A stretch of DNA of 64,000 nucleotides from assembly GCF_036417845.1 (NCBI RefSeq), contig NC_089984.1:33639447-33703446 (forward strand). Direction: 5' to 3'. Shown here piece after piece: positions 47,961 through 56,994 of the stretch (positions within the stretch are counted from its first letter, which is position 1; every line of letters starts with the position of its first letter). Made by a program: the position numbers and the translations under genes. The notes beneath the pieces are model-generated. The model saw only the letters and a list, made by a program, of their open reading frames with translations, searched no databases and was not told the DNA's origin. Source of the DNA: Apteryx mantelli (taxonomy: Eukaryota; Chordata; Aves; Apterygiformes; Apterygidae).

Positions 47961-50900
47961 TCCCTGCTTGCAAAATCACGCTGATGCGCTCGCTTTCTGG
48001 GAAGCCAGCGATTGCAGGCAATTATCCCGTGGATATTTTACATGGCTCAGCCTTCAAAAAATGCTGCTGCCACCCTAGCTCTTTGATCTTTTTAACTCTG
48101 GTGCTGCCACGCTTGATTCATTTAGCTGCATCAAGCTGGGTTAAACAGGGAGCGTAAATCCACCTGATGCAAGCGTGCACCAAAGCTGTCTCCTCCCGAA
48201 AGCTCGGTGCAGCAGCTTGCAGAGGTCGGTCTGGTTGTAGAAGGGGATGCGTGATCCACTCCCCTGTTTCTCCCTCTTTTCTCTCGATGACCTGAAACTG
48301 CCATGGGATTTACATGGTGCCAGGTGGCAACTGCAGCTTTCAGTCCCCACTTGGCTACTTTGCTTTGTCTCCTGTCTTTTCAGAGCTGTTTGCTCCTGAC
48401 CCTTTTGCTGGCAGCTTTGCTCCAGCTGTGCCCAAGGACCTTCCCGGAGCATTGTGCAATGAAAAGGGGAGTGATGGAAAGTGACGGGATGTTTCTCCTG
48501 GAGCATTTCTGAATTCAAAAGAGGAATTGACGGAATATTGCTGACTGCAGCCCCTGAGCAGAGGTAGTGTCACTGTGCTGAAGTCCTGGACGGAGGAGGT
48601 GAAGAACAAGGAGGGAGAGGGCAGAGACATGGCCCTGGGGAGTGAAACTTGAATGAGTTACTGCTTCTCAGCTGAGTAATTAAATGTTGGCCTGTCCCAG
48701 TCGTGAAATTAAATGCTTTAAAGTGAAGCAGCCTCGCTTTTGCCTTCCAGCTGGGCCAGCTCTGCGGATGAAAGGTGACTTGTGGAGCTGCGAAAACTTG
48801 ATGGTTTTCATTTAGGGGAAGGTTGCAGAGAAAGTTAGAGGCAGAGTTCGTCGTCTGTTAGGTTTGTTTCTTGCTGTGCCGCTGCCCTTAGCGGCTGGTC
48901 CTAGTGGGATCTGCCTTGTGAGCAGGCGGGATGGGAAGCCCAGAGAGGGGGACGGAGCTGTTCCCCCCTGCTGAAAGGGACGGTCCCACACACGTTGACT
49001 TTGGCCATGCTGTAGCACGCAGGGAGGATGGAGGATCCCAGCCGGGAAGCTGGATAGGGAAAGTTGGACTGGGTAAAAACACACACATGCATACGTGCAC
49101 AAGTGCTGTAGAGAGAAAATGCACATTTTTCTCTCCCTTTGCCCCTAGGCACGAAGCGCCCGAGGGGCGTGATGCCAGCTACAGGCCCGCGGCAGGCAGG
49201 CAGCCCGTGAGCTTTCTTGTTGCCCATCGTTTCCTCCGCAGAGCTGAAACGAGCCCTTAACGCTGCAGAGGCCCCCGGCCGCGGGGGAAGCTTTGCCGCT
49301 TCCCGAGCCCGGGCGGCCCTGCGGGACGGCCCCGGCACGGCTGTGCAAGGCGGGCACCTCTCCAGGGCGCCGCAGCGAGAGGGGCCCCCGCTGCTCTGCT
49401 CCTGCGCGGAGCCGGCTGGTCGTCTGCCGCTCCGGGAGCTAGGCACGCTGGCGTCTCGCCAGCCAAACCAGCGGCAGCGCGAGCCTGGGGTTTGTCGGCA
49501 GGGAGGCAGCTGCCCCCATCCGCCACTCCTCACGGACCTCGGGAGCAGACCCGGGGAGAAGCAGAAGAGGGAAAATAATGGATAAATAAAGCCGAGGCGC
49601 GCACGAGTGCTATCCCTGCTCCTCAGCCTCACCCCGAACCCTGACACGCTGTAATCCGCAGCGTGGAAGTGTTTCTCTTGGCCAGACAGCTGTTGGTTTA
49701 GGGCTGTGCAATCAAACCTGGTAGTTAAAATCCTGCTGAGCAGGGCAGGCAACCTGAACGCCGGCTAACGAGGAAACGCAAGCCGAGCTTTAAAGCGGCT
49801 TGCAAAAACACGGGAGGAGCAGGTGGTCACGTTTGATCCATCTTGTGCTGGTGCGAGCCAGCTTTCTGCAAATCGTGGGGACAGTCAAGAACTGCCCCAG
49901 TAGGTAATATTCAGCGCGCCTTCTTGTCTGAACATCTGATACCAGCAGCAGCATCCCTGCTCGCGAGGGGATTAGGTGCTAGCACAGAACACTGTCACAG
50001 CTATCTCTTTCATACTGATTTATTCAAATGACTGGGAAAAGTACATCCAGCAGCTGAGTCCAGACAAACTCTGTGGAGAAACATGGCTCTGTAGAAGCAA
50101 TTGCTGCGAGATCTATGAAAAGAGCAAAATCCAAATCTACAAGCGCAGCACTTGGATGGGAAAGGAAGGTCCACAGATTTCAATATGTGTGCAGGAGGGC
50201 AGAGCGCCTGAGTTCCCAAAACAGCTGGTGGTGACAGCTGGATGGGCAGTCAGATCAGGCAAGCTTGTGGTTATAAAAAAAATAAAAAAAATAAAATAAA
50301 AGAAGATGACTAAACACAACATCTACAACATCTCCCTGGAAATGGATGCTTGTGCTTGCTGACATCTATATCACTTTGTTGTGATACCATGAGTATCCCC
50401 AGCTGGGCCAAGTTTGCCTGCAGAGGAGCTGTACCTCTTCCCCGATAGATCCTCTCTCCCTAAGATACTTTTCCTCCAGGGGCTGAAGCAGGAAGAGGGA
50501 TACGCATTCTTATTTTGTGCCGCTTCGGCGTATCTCAGCCAGCTGCTTGCCTGGAGGAAAAGTGGCCAACTCAAAGCTGCCATGAAGGGCTGCTCAATCA
50601 TTAGTCTACGGAGAGTTGCAACCCACAGGATTTCACTGTACGGCCCCAGAGGAGCCCAGTTACTAAAGCAAATCTTGCTGAAACACACCCCGTTTCGATT
50701 TATTCAAACACGTCCAGCCAGCCCAGGCACCGCAGCTGGGCAGCTCCAGTGAGGGCTTCCTGCCGTGTACGCGCCAGTACTGAGATCAGTGCAAAGGAGC
50801 TAAGCGCCGCTCTCCTCGTACAGAGCAACCTGGACCTGCCCTTCCCCTCGGGGCGCAGAGCGCACCTGGCTCCGAAGCGAAGGCTCCCCCGCTCCTTCAT

Positions 50901-53900
50901 GGTTTGTGTCAAGTCAGCACGGAGAGGTTCTTGAAAGCTTCTTCAAAGAAAGTATTTCTGCACCTTGTCTAACGTTTGCCCCTTTGGTATGATCCCCCCG
51001 GGAACCCTTACTTAACTGAGGTGCCTTGAGCCGACCTGTCCTTAGGTTTGCCCGGCCTTTGTAACCCTGAACCAGACCGTCCCACCCGTACCAAAACCAA
51101 GAACAGCTCTCGGCCCTTTAGTATCTACCGCTGCTTCTTTTCGTGTCAGAATCTCACCGCTGTTCTGGAAGTAAACAATTCCTGGGACTGCTTGTTCAAA
51201 ACATACATTTTGCAGCCTTATTACCATAATGATTCTTTCCGGAGATTATCTCCCCATATGTGATTTGCTCCACGCTGTGAGCAGCTCTGAGACCCCCTGA
51301 GCGTTTCCTAGCTCCCTCTCCCTGCGAGGCACCTGGGAAGGTGGTCCCAGCTCCCCCCGCCTCTGCTGGAAGCAACGCCGGAGCTGGCTGGCAAAGAGCT
51401 GTATAAATATGGAAGCAGTGTGCCTAATTAATGACCTGAAACCGTCCGTAAAGGTTATCTTGTTTACGAAGAACGTACTTCAGGTACACGTGCTGAATGA
51501 GAACTTCTCAGCGGCACCTCGGAAAGGGCACGGACGCCCGCCCTGGGATGGGAGGCTGGCGGAGGGGAGCTGTCAGCAGGAGGATCGATAACGTTCAGTC
51601 TCGCTCATTAGTGCAGAACGAGAACACGGTCAGAAAAGCGGGGCCCCCCTCGCCCGGCGAGCCGGGCTCCGCGCGGGGCTCCGCGGTGAAACCAGCCTGC
51701 TTTCCCAGGCAAGCGGCAAGTTCTTGCAGCAGTTCGATGCGTGATGCCGCTAGAGCGGCGGGAGAACAAGCTGTTTCTGGGCTCTCTCATCAGGCACTTG
51801 TTGACTGAGTCTGAACTGCAGAATCCTTATGACTTGTATCAATATTGTCAGCAGCGCGCGTTCAAAAATTGAGCATCTGGGTGCAAATGTCAGAAGATGG
51901 ATACAAAAATCTTATTTACTTTTTTTTTTCCCCTGAAGCTTTTCTCTAGTCTTCCAGAGGCTGCAAATTTGAGATTCTAATCTAACCCCAGGACTCTGAG
52001 AGTTGAGGCTTTATGAATATTGCAAATTACCACGCAGCAGGGGATAGACTTGTAAAGATGGCCATCCTGCAGGACAAGGTGCACCAAAGGCTGTCACGTG
52101 AGATCTAAGGGTCCTTTCCCTGGCCGTTTCTGACTACCATACATCTCGAGAACTGGGCAGAGCCATGACATGACCTGGAGAGAAAATAAAGGGGAGATTT
52201 GACATCACTGAGTCACTTTGCAGACAGCACTGAGTGCTGCTTTAGCTCCAGAGGTGTCAATAAAATCACAAAGATGTCTCGCGCACAAAGATGGTAATGG
52301 TGCGAGGAAAGTGCTTTTGCTAACGCAGGTCTCTCTCTCATCTTTTCTCTCTCGGACGTGAGCACAATGAGATCACAGCTGTCCCCAGCTTGCAGAGAGC
52401 TCTCTTTGCAGCTGTGCTGCTGGAACAAGCCCTCTTCAGGCTTTTGGCCTCGCGTGTCCCTCTCGCAGTCTTCGTCCCAGCAAAGAGCCTTGATCAAAGC
52501 TCTCCTTTCGTGATGTTGTGCCTCGGGAGCAGTGTTGGCCGCGTTTAGCTTCGGGCATACGAATGGCGTTCAGCCATCTACCAACGGGAGACAGCAAAAT
52601 CCAGGCAGCTGATAACGTTTCATTATTTATACGTGTTCTCTGCTCCTGTCAGGGAATGCAGCTTAGGTTTATAGGGAGCAGGAGTGCAGACTGGGCACAT
52701 CCAGAAAGGCACCAGCCCAGGTCCAGAGCAAAGGATCTCTGACAGCCTGCGACTGCGCTAGCTTTGGTGCACTGTTACGACTGAGGTCAAGCTGGGCCAG
52801 AGTAGGGGTTATGTATTTCAAGCACTGCATAGCCTGCACCCTCTCTTTCCCGGGTCCTTCCACCCCAGCAGTGACCATGGAGGCCTCCTCTGTTGGGGGA
52901 GATCACAGAGACCTGCAGATCCCACATCCAAGGGAGAACAAAACTCACTCCAGGATCCAGAGCTACTGCTCCTACAGAGCATGCAGGTCCCCCCTGCAAC
53001 AAGCAGAAAGCAGAAGATGGCCCAGTTCAGCATCTCCTCGATGCCTTCCCTGGTCTTGCCACAGACTTTGGTGAGTCTCTTCATCCTTTGCGTCTTCACT
53101 TGCCCCTAGCAAAGTCTGTGGCTATACCGTGGCCCTGGATCAGTAGTAGAGTCCAGGGCACCTCGTAATACTTTGAAGGGGCTCCCTATGCAGTTGATCT
53201 TGTTGTTAATGGCCACTGTAGTTCTTGCCCCTGCTCTTCCGGCCTTGGGAAGATGCCAACGCGCTGCGGTTGTTTTCTTACATGCACACACCCATGCACT
53301 TGTGTGTTCACTCTCTGCTAGGGATTTTTACAATGGGCAGTCAAGTGAACGTCAGTCACCTCAAGTTCAATTTCCAGGTTGTAAATCACATCTGTAGATT
53401 GCTCTTCTCCCAGGCAAAACAGCACAGTGACTCCTGTGCTCGCTTTCTCAGCCAGTGGGATTCCCCCCTTGCTCTCCCCTCCCTCGGTCCCTGGCCGGCT
53501 CTCAGCGGCTGTGCTCTCCAGCTCTCAGACCCAGCCTCTTCCCACCCTGCTCCGTCTCTCCTGGGTGTCATCAGGCAGCCTGGGCCTGGCTTATAACACG
53601 GTGTGTGGTGCAGGGACAAGGATGACAGGGCGTCCTCCATCTCGCAAAGGAAATAACATTCATTGGCCCATGCGTTCAGCACGGCAATTAATTGAAGCTG
53701 CCTGAATCCGCAGCACCAAGTGAGCGTCATTAAAGCCATCTGAAAATGAGGGAGAAAGAGAAGAGACCATGAGCATGAGGGACCAGGGCTGGAGTCAATG
53801 TGCCGTATTGGTGAGTAATCTGTGCATGCTCAGAGCTGACAGCTTTTGAGGCTGGACCGACTTCCAGGTACGTCACTGTTGCTCTTTCTCTATTAAAAAA

Positions 53901-54229
53901 CGTTCTGCGCTGCCGTTCCAGCCGCGACGGCGGGTGATGGTAGCCTCCGTGCGGCTGCTGCTTCCAGGTCAGCGAGGAGCCTGGAGGGGCCCGAGGATGG
54001 TCCCCCAGAGCTGGGGCTGGGTAGGGCATTGCGGGCAATCCCCCACCTCGGCCTGCTGCCTGTCTCCCCTCCTCCTTGCGTGGGCCAGCGAGGAGCGCGT
54101 CAGCAGCAGGGTGGGGGGAGGCCACACGGCAGGCGATGCTCCACAGAGGGGCTGTGTCTTCTGGTGGCCTGGTGGCCTCTGTCTCCTGCCGCCGTGTGAG
54201 GGAGGCAGCCATCTCACGGCGCAGGACTT
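47961..54229. other. SHOC2-ADRA2A intergenic, mixed GC
   Basis: No recognised gene or named repeat. A second GC-rich CpG patch spans about 49140-49570. An A-rich AAAATAAAAAAAATAAAATA-type stretch lies at about 50274-50303. GC-rich patches recur at 51.25-51.8 and 52.3-53.6 kb. Open frames on both strands (the longest 283 codons, minus strand, 48901-49752) lack start context, splice sites and domains. Confidence 0.7.
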
Positions 54230-54485
54230 GTGGGTGCTGTTGGGCTTGAGGCCCGCGTAGCCAAGAGTGTGCAAGGTTTGGGGGCTGACAGCAGGGGCGG
54301 CGGCAGGGATGCTGGCCGCAGCCCAGAGGACGGTGCGCCCCGTGGGGTCCTGTCCTTCCTGCTGCCTCGTTTGGCCGCAGGGCCTGCTCAGCTGGGGTGG
54401 CAGAAGCGTTTTTATGGGAGATGTGCTGGGGCTCCTTCTGGAGTGACCAACTGGGTGGCTGCCCAGACCCATGTGCGGCGAAGCA

Positions 54486-54608
54486 GACGCTCCTCTCCCG
54501 AACCTCCTTGCTCGAGCGCGGGGGAGCGGATGCTCCTCTCCCAAACCTCCTTGCTCGAGCGCGGGGGAAAGACGCTCCTCTCCCGAACCTCCTTGCTCGA
54601 GGGCGGGC
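54486..54608. repeat. 42-43 bp tandem repeat, three copies
   Basis: Copies start at 54486, 54529 and 54571. Each contains CTCCTCTCCC(G/A)AACCTCC and TTGCTCGAG followed by a G-rich block. Copies are more than 90% alike by eye. The period is not a multiple of three, arguing against a coding repeat. Confidence 0.93.
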
Positions 54609-54944
54609 ATGGGGTTGCCCCGGTCGGGCGAGGGCGAGCGGTGGGGCTGCCCCCCCGCTGGCGGCTGCGGGGTCCCGGGCGGAGGGGCGCAGCCGGCCCT
54701 GCGCGGGGGGCTTGGGCGCGGCGGCAGCAGGGACCCGGCTACGGCCCGGGCGCGGAGGGGGAGCGGGGCAGCGAGCACCGCCCCGGCCCGTCCCTTGTCA
54801 CCGCTCCCCTCCGGCCCGGCGGGACCCGGCGGTTCGGCCCGGCGCGGCACGGCTCGGCGGTGCGTGCAGTGCGGCGCCGCCGCCAGCAGGTGCCACTGCC
54901 CCCCCGCGCTGCCCGGGGCCGCGCCGCCGCCGCCGCGCCCGGCC

Positions 54945-54980
54945 CGGTTCGGTTCGGCTCGGTTCGGCTCGGTTCGGCGC
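54945..54980. repeat. 10-bp GGTTCGGCTC tandem
   Basis: Three and a half units of GGTTCGGCTC in the ADRA2A CpG island, the last one diverging to GGTTCGGCGC. Confidence 0.9.
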
Positions 54981-56252
54981 GGCTCCGCCCGGCCCGGCCG
55001 CCCTCGCTGCCCGCCCGCGGCGGCGCTGCCGCCTCGGCTCCGCTCCGCTCCCTCGCCCGGCGGTCGGTGCGCGGAGGCTCGGCGCGGGGTTTGGGGAGGG
55101 CGATGCCCCTCACCGCTGCCTCGGGCCTCCGCGGCACCCACCGGGCGGCCCCGCACGCGGCGTCGGTGCGGGGCGCTGCCGCCACTCCCGGCGCGCCTGC
55201 AGCCGCGCAGCGCTGCTCCCCGCCGGCCTCCTCCAGCCGGCTCCCGGCCTCCCCTTCCCATCGTTTCCCTTCCCGCCGGGCGCTTCCTGCCTGCCGCCTC
55301 CCCTGCCGCCCTCCCGGGGTGCCCGGCGCTGCCGGCCCCGGTGCCGAGCCCCGGGCAGAGGCCGCCGCTGGCTGCAGGCCATCCAAAACAGCCACCGGCA
55401 GCGGCGGGTGCCGCCCGGCCAGCTGCACTCGCTTGGGCCGAAACCGGTGCCTGCGCGGAGCGGGACCCCGCCGGGGCCGTGGGGCCGGGCAGATGCCACC
55501 ACCCGCTGCCTTCGAGGGGCGCATGGGGCGCATCCGCACGCGCTTGCACGTGGCGAAGCGGCAGCGCGCAGGGACTGCGGCCGACGCCAGCAGGCAGCCA
55601 CGTGCCGAGGCGGCGCGTCGACGCCTCCAGCCGCGTGGGAGCGCGGTCAAGCGCGGCCGCTGCTCCCCGGGGCCCAGCTGCGCCCAGCGCGGGCCTGCGC
55701 TGACGCGTGCCCTCTCCACGTCCGGGAAGAGCGGGGCTCCCGCGCACCCAAGTTAGCGTGGAGGCGCAGCCCCCTCGCTCTGGCGCGCGGCGCAGGGTTC
55801 ACGAGCCGGCGCGCGCCCCCACGGGCACCAACGCCGAACATCCTTCCTGGGCCTCTGCCCGCAGCCCCTTCGCTGCACGCACCCATGCGCAACGCGGGTT
55901 GTTCAGAGACCGCCAAAAACCCAGGGGATGAAGAGCCACCCCCCCGTGAGCCCCCTCAAACCCCTCTCCACTGCACCCGCCCTCCTTGCGCCCCCATGGG
56001 TGCGACCTGCCGTGCACGGCGCTGCTCTTCTCTCACGCAGGCTGGCGCTGCTGGTGCCGCCGCGGCCTTGGCAGGTCCCGGGGGGGCCCGAGCCAGGAGG
56101 AGCCACGGGGCCGGCTGGGGAGTGGTGGCGGGCCCAGGTGTCCGGCAGGTAGGGCAGGCGGGGGTGTCTGCGGCGCTGAGCAGCGGCGCGGGCAGGGGCG
56201 CGTGTGCGTGCGAGCTGAGCAGGTGGGCATCCACGCTGAGCGGGGTCAGTGT

Positions 56253-56294
56253 GTGGGGCTGAGCGCGTGGGGCTGAGCGCGTGGGGCTGAGCAG
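56253..56294. repeat. 14-bp tandem, three copies
   Basis: Three contiguous units of GTGGGGCTGAGCGC (the last ends GCAG), about 380-420 bp upstream of the ADRA2A TATA box. Confidence 0.9.
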
Positions 56295-56339
56295 AGCAGG
56301 GGTGTGCACGAAGGCAGCGCGACAGGCTGCGTGTGCATG

Positions 56340-56617
56340 TGAAGTGCGGGAAGGGCTGGGCTGTGTGTGCGTGTGTGTGCGCGTCTGTGTGTGTGTGCAC
56401 AACACTGTGCCGGTGGGTGCGAACACCGAGCAGGGCGAGTGTGCAACGGGCTGAGGTGAGAGGCTGTGAGTGCCTGTGGGGTGAGCAGGGAAGGGGTGTG
56501 GGTGTGTGTGGGTGTGTGCACACTGTGTGCACTGTGTGTGTGCACCGTGTGTGTGTGTGGGTGCGCGCGCGGTGCGTGTGTGCACTGTGTGTGTGTGTGT
56601 GTGTGTGAGTGCGCGCA
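56340..56617. repeat. GT/GC alternating tract upstream of TATA
   Basis: About 280 bp rich in GTGTGTGT, GTGCGCGC and TGCACACTGTGTGTG runs. This alternating purine-pyrimidine sequence ends about 55 bp before the TATA box. Such DNA can adopt left-handed Z conformation and is usually length-polymorphic. Confidence 0.85.
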
Positions 56618-56671
56618 GCGGGGCAGCTCCCCACGTGGGGCTGACGCGGCAGCCCCGGCCCGATCCGGGGC

Positions 56672-56677
56672 TATAAA
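56672..56677 (+). promoter_or_regulatory. ADRA2A: ADRA2A TATA box
   Basis: TATAAA within GGGGCTATAAAGCGGC. It is the only good TATA box in the GC-rich 5' region, 318 bp before the coding start. It predicts transcription starting at about 56698-56708 and a 5' leader of about 290-300 nt. Known mammalian ADRA2A promoters also have a TATA element, which fits. Confidence 0.75.
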
Positions 56678-56810
56678 GCGGCTCGGCGGCGAGCGAGGCA
56701 GAGCAGCCGCCGCCGGCTGCAGCCCCGCCGCCCGCGCCGCTCCGTGCTCCGCTCCGCGCCCCGCGCCCCGCTCCGCGCCCAGGTAAGCGGCGCTGCCGCG
56801 GCCGGCCGCG

Positions 56811-56840
56811 CTCCCCCGCGCTCCCCCGCGCTCCCCCGCG
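56811..56840. repeat. 10-bp CTCCCCCGCG tandem
   Basis: Three perfect units of CTCCCCCGCG in the ADRA2A leader. Confidence 0.93.
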
Positions 56841-56852
56841 GCGGCGCCCCGG

Positions 56853-56891
56853 ATGCGCCGCGGAGCCCCGCGCCGGCGGGCGGCGGAGTAG
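56853..56891 (+). other. Upstream ORF in ADRA2A leader, 12 codons, Arg-rich
   Basis: ATG at 56853 opens a frame reading [12 protein letters not shown] and closes with TAG at 56889-56891, 103 nt before the receptor start. It is the only upstream ATG between the predicted start site and the main ATG. Five of its twelve residues are Arg. Start context is weak (C at -3, C at +4). A short Arg-rich leader peptide represses translation of the related beta-2 receptor mRNA, so a translational role is possible but unproven. Confidence 0.5.
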
Positions 56892-56994
56892 CAGCGCGGA
56901 GCCCCGCGGAGCCGAGCGCGGCAGCGCGGCAGCGCGGAGCCCGGGCGGGGCAGCGCCGGGGCGGAGGGCGGGGGTTTGCGCGCAGCCGGGGTTG

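Larger units (their letters stand above)
56783..56984 (+). other. ADRA2A: Possible 5' UTR intron of ADRA2A
   Basis: A consensus donor, CCCAG|GTAAGC, occurs 80-85 nt after the predicted transcription start. An AG acceptor (GTTTGCGCGCAG) lies 10 nt before the ATG, giving a 202-bp intron. The acceptor lacks a good pyrimidine tract, and the gene is regarded as intronless in mammals, so this is speculative. Splicing would remove the upstream ORF. Confidence 0.3.

Noticed and set aside
48901-49752. 283-codon minus-strand open frame
   Set aside because: GC-rich chance frame overlapping frames on the other strand; no domain, splice sites or start context.
53072-53108. Apparent mini-intron GTGAGT...CCCCTAG
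   Set aside because: About 40 bp is too short for a vertebrate intron and the flanks have no coding identity.
53969-55747. 592-codon minus-strand open frame, and 508- and 621-codon plus-strand frames nearby (54230-56262)
   Set aside because: They overlap each other in several frames on both strands within a CpG island where stop codons are rare. They have low-complexity Pro/Arg/Ala/Gly composition, no domain and run through tandem repeats.
56992-56994. TTG triplet as ADRA2A start
   Set aside because: Vertebrate initiation at TTG is very unlikely; the ATG directly after it (56995) matches the human long start.
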